37,791 nt of DNA from Bacillota bacterium (lineage in GTDB: Bacteria > Bacillota > UBA4882 > UBA10575), in contig JAAYHY010000052.1 in the NCBI GenBank assembly GCA_012735135.1, positions 1-37,791 of the forward strand. Reading direction: 5' to 3'. Position 1 is the stretch's first letter, and every line of letters starts with the position of its first letter. Below are positions 22,777 to 31,987 of this stretch, piece after piece. A program made the translations under genes and the position numbers. The notes under the pieces are model-generated. The model searched no databases. It was not told the origin of the DNA and saw only the letters and a list, made by a program, of their open reading frames with translations.

Positions 22777-25056
22777 CTAATTTGCTTTTTGGGCCATACT
22801 CTTATACTTGCCCGGAGAGATCCCCTCCGCTTGAGCAAAGGCCCTGGAAAAGCTCTTTTCATGATAAAAACCACAGAGCGCGGCCACTTGCTTAACTGTA
22901 TAATTGGTCTCCAGCAAAAGCTGCTTTGCCTTTTCCAGGCGGAGCGCATTGATATATTCGGCCAGATTACGGCCGGTTGCATCCTTAAACACTTTACGGA
23001 GATGGGAGTAACTGAGGCCGACATGGTCGGCGATATTTTCGATGGTGATGTTTTCGGAATAATGGTTTTTCACATAGGAAAGGATTTCACCGATATATTT
23101 TCCGTTCGTGCTTTGCTGATAAGCCATAATCTCCGCCACCAAGCCGCAAAACCATTCTCCGGCCTCATCCAGGGTATGGTTCTGCCACAGCTTTTTATAC
23201 ATAAACGCCTTGTCCATCAAGAGTTCTTCAATTTTGATCTTGTGATCAATGGCATACTGGGTTAGCAGCACCACCAACTGACTTAAGATCTGGCTGACGT
23301 AGGTAAAGGAGACGTATTGCTTGGCTTTAATGTCGGCAAACAGTTCCCGGACCCCTTTGATCATCTCTTCCTTTTTCCCGGCCAGCAGACAACTTTGGAT
23401 GTATTTAATCCTCTCGTCCGCATTGTAATGAATGAGGCTTCCATTAATTTCATCGAAAAACAGGATACTGCCAGGACCTTGGACAAAGCGATACTCCAGG
23501 ACACTTTTGGCTTGTTCGAAAGAGAGACGTACACTTCCGCAATCCACCAGACTGCCCACGGCAAAGGTTACCGTGTAATCCATAAGCGCTTTGGCTTCCT
23601 TTTGAATTGAGCGGATTTTTGCGCCGACGGTCTCCGCCAACCCCTCCGGTAGCGAGGGCAGGCTTATAATCGCCACAATCTGATCACAATCGTACCGCAT
23701 GGCTGCGGTCTGCATCCTCTCCCCTGTCATCTCCCGTTCGATCAAACGGAGCAGTAAACGCATGAATGAATCATCGTTTTTCCCTTTTCCGCACGCTTTC
23801 CCCACCTCGTCAATGTTGGCGATCAAACAAACATTGACCGGATACGGCGCGATGGCCTGGACCTCGTCGTCGCCTTCCGGAATTTCTTCGGTTAAGACCC
23901 GTAGAAAGGCCCCGTTACGAAGTTTTTCTCGGCTGGCGGCCGAAAACAGCCGGCGGTCCTCCCGGAGCAGTTCCTCCACCGCACGGTAAATGGCCGACCA
24001 TTCATTCTTTTCAACCGTCATATTCAATTTCCCGCTGATACTTAATTCCCGCACCAGTTTGCCAATGGGGCTATATAACCGGCGGGAAACCATGACCACT
24101 AAAAGCGCCGTCAAGGGTAGAAGTAAGATCAGAAAGGCAAAAAATAGCCTTTGATAATCGGCCGCCCGCTTCATTACCGCGCCTATATCCTCCACACTGA
24201 CCAAAACGAGACGATTTTCTGCCGAACGATAATAGGTATACTGGTCAAAGCCACCGTTTTGGTTAGAAAGATAATAGCCGCTGGATGGGGTCTCTTCATT
24301 CAAGAGCTCTTCCCAATTAAGTTTTAGGTTGAGCGTGTCGATCTCGATTCCTTTTACGCCGGTCAGCCAGTTACCTTCATCATCAAATATGGAGATGTTT
24401 CCCCTTGATGATCTTTCCATGTACATCTCCAATAATTTATCTTCGTAAAGATTAAAGATTAACGCTCCTTCGAATGTGGAGGTAAACAGTGTTATCGGGC
24501 ATATATAGGTCAGACAACGGCGCCAATCGCCGCCCGAGTCCGAGCTTTCAAAACCTACTTTGATCGGACGGGCCGGCAACATCCGGTTCGCCCGGCGGTC
24601 TTGCTGGAGTTGAAGATAACGGTCATACCATCCCAAGTCGGCAAAACGGTCAAGTTTTCCGACACTGCTCCGGGAAGTAACGATATAGTCGCTGTTTTTA
24701 ATGTAAAAATACACCGAATCATACAACATATTAGTACGCACATATTCGTTGAGGAGATTGATCACCCGGACTAGACAGTTCATATGGTCGGTGTTGCCCG
24801 GGAAAAGATCCAGACTTATGTGCTCCCCCAACAACTGCACCTGTGGTTCCAAGGAGAAGCGAAGCGCCGTTTGCTCCATATTCTCAATGATAAGTTGATT
24901 AATGCTGTTTACTGCCTGTAAACGGTTTACTTCCTGCGCACTGACAAAGGCACAGAATTGATCCAACGTAATGTAGTTGGTAATCCCAAAGACGATTGTA
25001 CAAGGGATCAGGACTGACAAAAGCAGCAGGATCAAAACCCTGGCATAATAACCCAT
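22777..25056 (-). CDS. Membrane-bound AraC-family regulator of the sugar-transport cluster
   Basis: About 759 residues with the YesN/two-membrane-segment layout seen next to CUT1 sugar transporters. An N-terminal membrane helix (VLILLLLSVLIPCTIVFGI), a large extracytoplasmic sensor region with cache-like features, a second helix (LFFAFLILLLPLTALLVVMV), a cytoplasmic linker and a C-terminal AraC HTH pair follow in order. The HTH reads IADHVGLSYSHLRKVFKDATG, then VAALCGFYHEKSFSRAFAQAEGISPGKYK. It probably senses extracellular sugar or binding-protein state and activates the transporter genes. It is the last gene of the leftward permease operon, 150 bases after the second permease. The ATG at 25056 has AAGGTGAT 9 nt upstream; the GTG at 25065 is closer to it. 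Confidence 0.9.
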   Translation of the reverse strand: MGYYARVLILLLLSVLIPCTIVFGITNYITLDQFCAFVSAQEVNRLQAVNSINQLIIENMEQTALRFSLEPQVQLLGEHISLDLFPGNTDHMNCLVRVINLLNEYVRTNMLYDSVYFYIKNSDYIVTSRSSVGKLDRFADLGWYDRYLQLQQDRRANRMLPARPIKVGFESSDSGGDWRRCLTYICPITLFTSTFEGALIFNLYEDKLLEMYMERSSRGNISIFDDEGNWLTGVKGIEIDTLNLKLNWEELLNEETPSSGYYLSNQNGGFDQYTYYRSAENRLVLVSVEDIGAVMKRAADYQRLFFAFLILLLPLTALLVVMVSRRLYSPIGKLVRELSISGKLNMTVEKNEWSAIYRAVEELLREDRRLFSAASREKLRNGAFLRVLTEEIPEGDDEVQAIAPYPVNVCLIANIDEVGKACGKGKNDDSFMRLLLRLIEREMTGERMQTAAMRYDCDQIVAIISLPSLPEGLAETVGAKIRSIQKEAKALMDYTVTFAVGSLVDCGSVRLSFEQAKSVLEYRFVQGPGSILFFDEINGSLIHYNADERIKYIQSCLLAGKKEEMIKGVRELFADIKAKQYVSFTYVSQILSQLVVLLTQYAIDHKIKIEELLMDKAFMYKKLWQNHTLDEAGEWFCGLVAEIMAYQQSTNGKYIGEILSYVKNHYSENITIENIADHVGLSYSHLRKVFKDATGRNLAEYINALRLEKAKQLLLETNYTVKQVAALCGFYHEKSFSRAFAQAEGISPGKYKSMAQKAN
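24917..24930. promoter_or_regulatory. cre-like palindrome inside the AraC gene
   Basis: TGTAAACGGTTTAC matches the CcpA catabolite-responsive element (TGNAANCGNTTNCA) at most positions and contains the perfect dyad GTAAAC-G-GTTTAC read across the centre. It lies about 130 bases into the coding sequence, a position used by some real cre sites. Chance coding sequence is possible. Confidence 0.25.
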
Positions 25057-25205
25057 CGTTCGCACATCACCTTTTCAAACCAATACAGTGCGCCGGCAAC
25101 GCAGAGCGCACTGTATTGATCGTACTCAGGGGCTGACCATCAGTTACAAGCATCCATCTTCACAAGGCGAGCCCGCAGCAGGCCAAGGCTTGCTCAATAA
25201 AAAGA

Positions 25206-26129
25206 TCAGCCCATAGGCATCGAGCGTTGAAAGGAATCAGTGGTTCTCATCCCACCAACGTTGACGCTCGTCAATACACTCCTGTCCGCCGGCCGAGAGC
25301 CATTCCTTAATCCCTGCATCGTATACGGCATCATCTTTACGGCCACCCCCTCCATATTGGATTCCGCCGCCGCCAAATTGTTGATGATCTGGTACAACTT
25401 AAACTGGATCGGATATAGTTCGCGACTGGAGATGTAAAGTCGCGCATCCTCAAAGCCGTTCCAGCGGCCAACAGCGTAAAACAAGGTTAAAGTGGCCAGC
25501 GCCGGTTTGGAGAGGGGTAGGTAAATGCGGGTTAAGATTGTCCAATGGGATGCGCCGTCAATTTCCGCCGATTCCCGGAGGCTTTGGGGAATGCTCTGGA
25601 AGAACGATTTAAGAATAATCATATTGAATACACTGATCCCGACGGGAAGGACCATCACCCAAAAATTATCTAAAAGACCGAGGCGTTTGATGTTTATATA
25701 ATTGGGTATCATTCCCGGATTAAAATACATCGTAATGATAATCATCGTACTAAATAAACCACGGCCCACAAATTTCTCTTGGGACAGCGGGTATGCGCAC
25801 AAGATGGTCATCAGCATGGAGAAGGCGGCACTGACCACGGTAAGAATCGCTGTCAGCCGCAAAGAACGCATCATACTTACGTCTCTTAAAACACTTTTAT
25901 ATGCTTCAAAGTCAATATCCACCGGCCAAAAGTAGACTTGACGGTTGATGATGGCCAGCTCCGAGCTGAGGGAAGTGGCCGCCACATTAAGCATGGGAAG
26001 TAGACAAACCAGCACCAGTAGAAAGACGATCAGGAGAAAAATAATATTCATCACCCGGTTGGGGCTGAATTTTTTCGAACCGGGAAAACCACTTCTCTGC
26101 CCGGGAAGGCGCATTATATTTCGCTCCAT
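25206..26129 (-). CDS. CUT1 carbohydrate ABC permease (YtcP type) with lost C-terminus
   Basis: A binding-protein-dependent transport permease with five visible membrane segments: an N-terminal VMNIIFLLIVFLLVLVCLLPM, LSQEKFVGRGLFSTMIIITMYF, NFWVMVLPVGISVFNMIIL, and others. It has the cytoplasmic EAA loop as ESAEIDGASHWTILTRIYLPLSKP. It pairs with the permease encoded just upstream. The C-terminus is abnormal. After VAVKMMPYTMQ the usual last membrane helix (ending VKGxxxGAxKG in relatives) is missing and a hydrophilic, non-family tail follows. In the next frame the same DNA encodes YDAGIKEWLSAGGQECID, then ERQRWWDENH and a stop, which looks like the tail of a sugar-binding protein. So about 40 residues are lost in a junction. 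SD: AAGGGGG, 7 nt before the ATG. Confidence 0.85.
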   Translation of the reverse strand: MERNIMRLPGQRSGFPGSKKFSPNRVMNIIFLLIVFLLVLVCLLPMLNVAATSLSSELAIINRQVYFWPVDIDFEAYKSVLRDVSMMRSLRLTAILTVVSAAFSMLMTILCAYPLSQEKFVGRGLFSTMIIITMYFNPGMIPNYINIKRLGLLDNFWVMVLPVGISVFNMIILKSFFQSIPQSLRESAEIDGASHWTILTRIYLPLSKPALATLTLFYAVGRWNGFEDARLYISSRELYPIQFKLYQIINNLAAAESNMEGVAVKMMPYTMQGLRNGSRPADRSVLTSVNVGGMRTTDSFQRSMPMG

Positions 26130-26154
26130 TTCAATACCCCCTTACTGTTACCCG

Positions 26155-27126
26155 TTACCAAATCCCCCGTTCACCCAGGCGTTCACAGATAATGTTCGCC
26201 GTCACCAAAAAAATGACACACACCACCGACTGAAACAAGCCGACCGCCGTAGCCAGCGAAAACTGTTGTGATTCGATCCCGACCCGATAAACATAGGTAC
26301 TAATCACATCAGAAACGTCCCGCACCAGATAGTTACCCATCGTGTAGGGGCGTTCAAAGGAGATGTTCAGAATCCGTCCCAGGTTCAAAATGAGCATCAC
26401 CACAATCGTCGGGCGGATACCTGGAAGGGTAACATGCCAAATCTTTCGTAAACGCCCTGCTCCGTCCATTTCGGCCGCTTCGTATAGTTCGGGATTTATG
26501 CCGGCAATAGCTGCCAGATAGACGATGGCGGTATAACCGGCGCTTTGCCAAATCCCTAAACCAACGTAGGTGGCAATCCAAAGATATTTATTACTCAAAA
26601 ACGGTATGGTTTTGGCCCCCATCCGGCTCAGCAGAATATTAACAAGACCGTTTTCCGGCGCCAAAACAAGCATGGCCATCCCACTGATAATCGTCCATGA
26701 CAGAAAATGGGGCATATACAAAACAGTTTGGGCAAAGCGCTTAAAACGCTTAAAGACCGTAACCTCATTCAGGAGGAGCGCAATCATGATGGGAACGGGA
26801 AAACCGACGAGCAGATCCAAAAAATTCAGAACAATCGTATTCCGAAGCGCACGCAAAAAATCCTTTGAAGAAAAGGCCATCTTAAAGTACTTTAGTAAAT
26901 CTTTCGCCCAGGGACTGCTCCAAACCGTTTGGAACATATTATAGTCCTTAAAGGAGACAACGATATCGGTCATCGGTATGTACTTAAAGATAAAAAAGTA
27001 AAGCAGAGGAAGGAAAATCATGATATATAAAGCATAATCGCTTTTTCTAATCTTCCACCATCTTCTCTTTTCTAACCCCGGCCCTGATAAAACCATCCGT
27101 CTTTGCTGTTTCGTCAAGACTGCCAC
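26155..27126 (-). CDS. CUT1 carbohydrate ABC permease (LplB/YteP type)
   Basis: A 323-residue integral membrane permease with six predicted helices. The basic start KRRWWKIRKSDYALYIMIFLPLLYFFIFKYIPM is typical of LplB-like proteins. The EAA loop is EAAEMDGAGRLRKIWHVTLPGIRP, and the C-terminus TANIICERLGERGIW is the normal family ending, so this gene is complete. Together with the next permease it forms the membrane channel of a CUT1 importer for an oligosaccharide or uronate-type sugar. The ATPase is probably a shared MsmX-like protein encoded elsewhere. The start is a GTG at 27126 with AAAGGAAGGG upstream; the second permease begins 25 bases after the stop. No solute-binding-protein gene precedes or follows it intact. 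Confidence 0.93.
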   Translation of the reverse strand: MAVLTKQQRRMVLSGPGLEKRRWWKIRKSDYALYIMIFLPLLYFFIFKYIPMTDIVVSFKDYNMFQTVWSSPWAKDLLKYFKMAFSSKDFLRALRNTIVLNFLDLLVGFPVPIMIALLLNEVTVFKRFKRFAQTVLYMPHFLSWTIISGMAMLVLAPENGLVNILLSRMGAKTIPFLSNKYLWIATYVGLGIWQSAGYTAIVYLAAIAGINPELYEAAEMDGAGRLRKIWHVTLPGIRPTIVVMLILNLGRILNISFERPYTMGNYLVRDVSDVISTYVYRVGIESQQFSLATAVGLFQSVVCVIFLVTANIICERLGERGIW

Positions 27127-27287
27127 CGGCCACTCACCCTTCCTTTAACATTTAGCTATAAATATATTTAAATTTTATTTACGTTTAACTAAATCTAATT
27201 TATCATGTTCCGTTTTTGGCAGGCAACGGACAGTTTTAACTAAAGGAAGGGTAAATTTTTGACTGTCTTACCTAAAAGCCGCTGTTA

Positions 27288-28082
27288 TTAATGGGTATTA
27301 TCAAGAATTTCCCGCTTCGTTCCCCCCGTTGAAAAGGTGGCCAATTTAGCCCGGTACTTACTTGGCGAAACACCCATCAAACGCTTAAAGGTTGCGCTAA
27401 AATAATAAACATCATTAAACCCACACATGTAGGCAATATCGGAGATCCGGTGAGCGCCTTCTTCCAGCAGAGTAACCGCCCTGTCCACCCGGATACGATT
27501 GACATACTCGGCAATGGTCATTCCTTGCGTCTTACGGAACAACGCGCCACAGTAAACCGGGTTCAGCCCGACCAAGGCGGCCAAGGTCCTCAGGCTAAGC
27601 CGTTCGGTCAGATGCTCCACGATATACCGTTTAATCTTCTCCACATGAATGTTGGTCCCAGTAATCTCCCGCCCGTAAAGCAACGCATGGAGCACCAAAA
27701 GAAACAAGGCGCCGCATTTTAATTGGTAACCGGGTTTTTTTTCTAACCATTCATACTGAAATTCCCGGAGCAGACGGTCAAGCTCTTGCGTCCAGACAAA
27801 GCGGGAAACCACCGGCAATCCAAATTCATCATTATCTACTACAAAATCAATGGCGGCGCAGGTCATCCCGGTGGTGGTCGCCGCCCGGAGATCTCCGGGA
27901 TGGACATAAACCAAATCGCCGGCCGTAACTTGATATTTCTGCTTATTAATCCAATAGCACGCGTTGCCATCCAAAACGAGAACAAGGCCGTGAAGCAAAA
28001 ATTCATTTTCTTCCAGCCGCCAAGCCGGACTGCAAACCTTATACACAAAATACTTGACCTCTAAATTAAGCAGCTCTTTCAT
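27288..28082 (-). CDS. AraC family transcriptional regulator (cupin sensor plus HTH)
   Basis: A 264-residue soluble regulator. The N-terminal beta-barrel (arabinose-binding/cupin-like) reads LHGLVLVLDGNACYWINKQKYQVTAGDLVYVHPGDLRAA. The C-terminal pair of HTHs reads LRTLAALVGLNPVYCGALFRKTQGMTIAEYVNRIRV, then ISDIAYMCGFNDVYYFSATFKRLMGVSPSKYR. It likely responds to a sugar or its breakdown product and controls the divergent oxidoreductase genes and the permease operon. The ATG has AAGGAGGATCGTTT before it. The gene is 161 bases upstream of the permease operon on the same strand and divergent from the Gfo/Idh/MocA genes. Confidence 0.93.
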   Translation of the reverse strand: MKELLNLEVKYFVYKVCSPAWRLEENEFLLHGLVLVLDGNACYWINKQKYQVTAGDLVYVHPGDLRAATTTGMTCAAIDFVVDNDEFGLPVVSRFVWTQELDRLLREFQYEWLEKKPGYQLKCGALFLLVLHALLYGREITGTNIHVEKIKRYIVEHLTERLSLRTLAALVGLNPVYCGALFRKTQGMTIAEYVNRIRVDRAVTLLEEGAHRISDIAYMCGFNDVYYFSATFKRLMGVSPSKYRAKLATFSTGGTKREILDNTH

Positions 28083-28260
28083 AAACGATCCTCCTTAAGG
28101 CGCATTTGGGACAGAAAGCCGGGAGAAGTTACCATCCCCGGCCTTCATAAAATAGAATACCAAAACATATCTTTAATTCACACAAATCTTTATTTATTTA
28201 CTCTATTTTGGGATCTCCTGCAACATGTTATTGTTAAAGTAATATGTTAAAGGAGGCATT

Positions 28261-29397
28261 GAAGCTTTTAAGGCTTTCCCTGAACGCTGTGAAATCGTCG
28301 CGCTTGTGGATATCTATCCGGAAAAAGCTCAATTATGCCGGGAGTGCTCTGGACTGAATAAAGCAAAAGTATTTAATTCCCACAAAATGATCCTCGCTGA
28401 TCCCGGCATTGATCTGGTCAGTATCTGCACTCCGCCCCATGATCATGCGGCAATCGCGATTGACTGCTTAAACCACGGCAAACATGTGCTGGTCGAAAAG
28501 CCGATGGCCGTTTCGCTCCTGGAGTGTGACGCCATGATCGCCGCCGCCCAGCAAAACCGCAAGGTTTTATCGGTCGTTGCCCAGAACCGGTTTTCCGATC
28601 CCATCATGAAGCTGAAAAAAACACTGGACAGCGGATTAATCGGCCGGGTCCTCCATGCCCAGGTGGACTCCTTGTGGTGGCGTGGCCGGAGCTACTATGA
28701 TCTGTGGTGGCGCGGGCTGTGGGAAAAAGAGGGGGGCGGCTGCACCCTCAATCATGCGGTTCACCATATCGACATGCTAATCTGGATGCTTGGAATGCCA
28801 AATAAAGTTACTGCCGTCCTCGCCAACGCTGCCCACGACAATTCCGAGGTAGAGGATGTGTCGGTTGCGGTGATGCAGTACGGCCAGGGAACGCTGGCCC
28901 AAGTCACCAGCTCCGTCATCCACCACGGCCAGGAGCAGCAGCTTATCTTCCAAGGAGAGAAGGCGCGGATCTCAGCGCCATGGAAAGTTGTCGCTTCCCG
29001 GGCGCAAGAGAACGGATTCCCCCTTCCCTACCCGGAGCTGGAGGAAAAAATCGAAGCTTTTTACCGGGGACTACCAGCGTTGAAATACACGGGCCATACG
29101 GGACAGATCGATGATATCCTTACGGCCATTGAAACCAACGGGGAACCTTTGATCACCGGCGAACAGGGGCGGATGACCATCGAACTGATCACCGCCATCT
29201 ATAAAGCCGGGGCGGAGCAACGTACCATCGACCTGCCCATCCGGCAAAACGACCCCTTTTATACGGTGGAGGGGATCCGGCAAAACGTCCCCCATTTCCA
29301 CCAAAAAACCGGCTCCCTCCCTCAACTCGACGGCAAAATCACGGTGGGCAGCGACTATCTGCCAGATCCGGACAAAACAGGAGGGAGCGGATCATGA
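28261..29397 (+). CDS. Gfo/Idh/MocA family oxidoreductase, 5'-truncated
   Basis: A dehydrogenase of the Gfo/Idh/MocA family that would oxidise or epimerise a sugar with NAD(P). Visible parts: AFPERCEIVALVDIYPEKAQ (end of the second strand with the cofactor-selecting Asp), DLVSICTPPHDHAAIAIDCL, the catalytic EKP in GKHVLVEKPMAVS, and the C-terminal beta domain with GGGCTLNHAVHHIDMLIWMLG. The first 20-30 residues are missing, including the glycine-rich GxGxxG strand that binds the nucleotide. The frame opens only after a TAA at 28240-28242. A perfect SD (AAAGGAGG, 28249-28256) sits right before the truncated frame, with no proper start. The first usable start is GTG at 28306, well inside the fold. 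The next dehydrogenase overlaps its stop (ATGA). Confidence 0.8.
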   Translation, partial: EAFKAFPERCEIVALVDIYPEKAQLCRECSGLNKAKVFNSHKMILADPGIDLVSICTPPHDHAAIAIDCLNHGKHVLVEKPMAVSLLECDAMIAAAQQNRKVLSVVAQNRFSDPIMKLKKTLDSGLIGRVLHAQVDSLWWRGRSYYDLWWRGLWEKEGGGCTLNHAVHHIDMLIWMLGMPNKVTAVLANAAHDNSEVEDVSVAVMQYGQGTLAQVTSSVIHHGQEQQLIFQGEKARISAPWKVVASRAQENGFPLPYPELEEKIEAFYRGLPALKYTGHTGQIDDILTAIETNGEPLITGEQGRMTIELITAIYKAGAEQRTIDLPIRQNDPFYTVEGIRQNVPHFHQKTGSLPQLDGKITVGSDYLPDPDKTGGSGS

Positions 29398-30500
29398 CCA
29401 ACCGCAGCGACGGAATGAACTATGCGCCGCAAGGAAAACCCCGGCCGGTCGTCAAACCCGGCGAGTTCATTTTTGCGGCGGTGGCGCTTGACCACGGTCA
29501 TATCTATGGGATGTGCAACGGCCTGATCGAGGCGGGCGCCACGCTGAAAAGCGTGTATGATCCGGACCCGGCCAAAGTGGCCGCCTTTTGCCAAAGGTAT
29601 CCGGGGGTAAAGCCGGCCGCCAGTGAAATGGAGATTCTGGAAGATCCGGAGGTAATGCTGGTGGCCGGCGCCGCCGTTCCCTCCGAGCGTTGCGCCCTTG
29701 GCTTGCGGGTGTTGGAAGCCGGTAAGGACTATTTTACCGACAAAGCGCCCCTCACCACACTGGAACAGTTGGCCGCCGCCAAAGCAAAGGTGGCCCAAAC
29801 CGGGAAAAAATACATGGTCTATTACTCGGAGCGGATCCATGTGGAAACCGCCGTCTTCGCCGGCCAACTCATCGCCGAAGGAGCGATCGGCCGGGTAATC
29901 CAGGTGCTTGGGCTCGGTCCCCACCGTTTGAATGCCAAAAGCCGTCCCGACTGGTTTTTTATCAAGGAAAAGTACGGCGGCATCCTTTGCGACATCGGCA
30001 GCCACCAGATCGAGCAGATCTTGTTTTACACCGGGGCCAAAGACGCCACGATCGCCTACAGCCAGATCGGCAACTTCAACCATCCGTCCTATCCCGAATT
30101 GGATGATTTTGGCGACGCCATCCTGGTAACGGATAACGGCGCGACGGGTTATTTCCGGGTGGACTGGTTTACACCGGACGCTTTACAAACCTGGGGGGAC
30201 GGACGTTGCATTATCCTCGGGACCAAAGGCTATCTTGAACAGCGCAAGTATATGAATATCGGCGCCAATGACGGCCCGGACCATCTATTCTTAGCCAATG
30301 ACGAAGGGGAAACCCATTTCACCCTCGCCGGTAAAGTAGGTTTCCCCTTCTTCGGCCAACTGATCCTTGATTGTCTGCACCGCACCGAAACGGCAATGAC
30401 CCAGGAACATGCCTTTAAAGCTGCCGAACTGGCGATCAAAGCCCAATTGCAGGCGGTCGTCATCCAAGAAAGACCAACGCCCCCCGCCAGCCGGCCGTAA
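29394..30500 (+). CDS. Gfo/Idh/MocA family oxidoreductase
   Basis: A 368-residue NAD(P)-dependent dehydrogenase-like protein. The N-terminal Rossmann part reads FIFAAVALDHGHIYGMCNGLIEAGATLKSVYDPDPAKV, a family variant in which DHGH replaces the standard GxGxxG. The usual EKP position reads DKAPLTTLEQL, so Lys is kept but flanked differently. Later blocks are YSERIHVETAVFAG and GGILCDIGSHQIEQILFYTG. Members with these features are often found in operons for myo-inositol, sugar acids or glycosides. The ATG overlaps the previous stop by four bases and the SD is GGAGGGAGCGG. It is complete, unlike the first dehydrogenase. Confidence 0.9.
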   Translation: MTNRSDGMNYAPQGKPRPVVKPGEFIFAAVALDHGHIYGMCNGLIEAGATLKSVYDPDPAKVAAFCQRYPGVKPAASEMEILEDPEVMLVAGAAVPSERCALGLRVLEAGKDYFTDKAPLTTLEQLAAAKAKVAQTGKKYMVYYSERIHVETAVFAGQLIAEGAIGRVIQVLGLGPHRLNAKSRPDWFFIKEKYGGILCDIGSHQIEQILFYTGAKDATIAYSQIGNFNHPSYPELDDFGDAILVTDNGATGYFRVDWFTPDALQTWGDGRCIILGTKGYLEQRKYMNIGANDGPDHLFLANDEGETHFTLAGKVGFPFFGQLILDCLHRTETAMTQEHAFKAAELAIKAQLQAVVIQERPTPPASRP

Positions 30501-30521
30501 CATCGCCGGCCAACCAACAGC

Positions 30522-31283
30522 TTAGAATTCCACCTTCTTCTCCATCACCCACCCGGAGACAAAGAATAAAAGGGTAAACTCAATGAGCAGGGCAAGAGAG
30601 ACAGAGAAGGAGGCGGATTGGAGGAGCCTTATGTCCAGATTGGGCGAAGGGTCTTCTATACTAATAAAAGGAAGAAAAGTTAAGATCTCGGCCAGCAATT
30701 CACTCCCTTTAGAGGTAAGGTAAACCAAAAGGATGGTTGAGGCCAAACTGACCAGTCCGGTAAAGCGATTGACTAACCGTCCCAGCAAAAAAGAGAGTTG
30801 GCAAATGACAGCCCCCAAAAGGATACCTATCACATAGGTTAGTCCAATCATCATCATGAGCTTAAGAGTCTCCGTCCAGGATGTTACCTTCATGAGCGGC
30901 AACCTTTCCGCCCCGAACAAAGGAGCAGCCGCATAAAACAACCCGGAAAGAAGGAAGGTCGCCAGGTTAAGACCAACCCACTCCGTAAAGGCCGCCAGGA
31001 GTTTGGCGCCAAGGATCCGCCAACCGTCGACCGGCAATGACCGGAGAAAGGGCGCCGTTCCTTCTTTCCATTCCCCCCTGGTCAAGGCGAGGGGCCGGAA
31101 AATCCCCCAAAAGCAGAGGAAAGCCAAAGGCAAAAAAGATAAGCCAAAGACCAGATTGTAACCTAAAGACTTAATCCGGAAAGTCAAAAAAACATCGAAG
31201 CCAAAAATCAGCCCGAGAAGCGTCAGAAAGGTATTCCTTGCTCCGCTCAGTTCTTTGCGATATAAGGCGTAAAACATTTTCAT
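30522..31283 (-). CDS. ABC-2 type transporter permease
   Basis: A 253-residue membrane protein with about six hydrophobic segments. The N-terminal cytoplasmic MKMFYALYRKELSGARNTF is typical of ABC-2 permeases of bacterial export systems, and the C-terminal VFSGW-like segment (LLFFVSGWVMEKKVEF) ends in charged residues. Its start overlaps the upstream ATPase gene by four bases (ATGA), so the two subunits form one exporter. In YtrA-type loci such transporters respond to cell-wall-active compounds, but the substrate here is unknown. SD: GGGGAGG, just within the ATPase gene. Confidence 0.85.
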   Translation of the reverse strand: MKMFYALYRKELSGARNTFLTLLGLIFGFDVFLTFRIKSLGYNLVFGLSFLPLAFLCFWGIFRPLALTRGEWKEGTAPFLRSLPVDGWRILGAKLLAAFTEWVGLNLATFLLSGLFYAAAPLFGAERLPLMKVTSWTETLKLMMMIGLTYVIGILLGAVICQLSFLLGRLVNRFTGLVSLASTILLVYLTSKGSELLAEILTFLPFISIEDPSPNLDIRLLQSASFSVSLALLIEFTLLFFVSGWVMEKKVEF

Positions 31284-31981
31284 TCCAATACCTCCCCAAA
31301 AAGTTCCTCCATTGAATGGCCGGTTTCCGCCCGGAGGGTTTCCGCTTCGCCTTCCAGTACGATGCGGCCTTTACGCAGGAAAACCACGTGGTCAAAAATG
31401 GCCTCCGCTTCCTTGACTTCATGGGTGGAGATGATGATCGTCTGACCTTCTTGCCGGAATTCACCGACCAGGGCCTCAAGGATACGGGCCCGGGACGGCG
31501 GGTCGATTCCGGCTAAAGGCTCATCGAGGAGCATTAGGTCGGCTTGACGGGCAAGGCCTACCACCAGTTTCAACCGGGCTTGCTGCCCTTTGGATAAGGC
31601 CCCGATTTTCACCGCTCCGTTCAGGTTCATAAAGGTTTTGAGCCCGGCGGCCTTTTCCAGATCCAAATCGGGATGGAAGGCTTTAACAAAATTGATTAGT
31701 TCATCGACGGTCATCCACCCGTAATAGGTGTTAACCTCCGGTAAATATGCCACCCGCTTTTTGGTCTCCACCCCGGGCGCCAGACCAAAGACCCGCACCC
31801 GGCCATTGGTGGGGTTCTTTAAGCCGGCGATAATCTTCAGGAGGGTGGTTTTTCCGCTTCCGTTATGTCCAAGGAGCCCCACCACCTGACCACGGTCAAT
31901 GGTCAAACTTACCCCGTCCAACGCCTTGGTTAACGGGTATCGCTTTTCTACCTTTTCCAGCATCACCACAGGATGACTCAT
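31280..31981 (-). CDS. ABC transporter ATP-binding protein (YtrB-like)
   Basis: A 233-residue nucleotide-binding subunit with Walker A GHNGSGKTT (about residues 38-46), the signature LSKGQQARLK, Walker B LMLLDEPLAGID, and a switch His in ISTHEV. It energises the membrane protein encoded next. It is the middle gene of the GntR-ATPase-permease operon. SD: AAAGGAGG, at the end of the GntR gene, with an ATG at 31981. Confidence 0.95.
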   Translation of the reverse strand: MSHPVVMLEKVEKRYPLTKALDGVSLTIDRGQVVGLLGHNGSGKTTLLKIIAGLKNPTNGRVRVFGLAPGVETKKRVAYLPEVNTYYGWMTVDELINFVKAFHPDLDLEKAAGLKTFMNLNGAVKIGALSKGQQARLKLVVGLARQADLMLLDEPLAGIDPPSRARILEALVGEFRQEGQTIIISTHEVKEAEAIFDHVVFLRKGRIVLEGEAETLRAETGHSMEELFGEVLE

Positions 31982-31987
31982 TCTTCC

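Noticed and set aside
29355-30083. 242-codon minus-strand frame across the Gfo/Idh/MocA genes
   Set aside because: Antisense to two recognisable dehydrogenases; its composition is that of a GC-skewed shadow.
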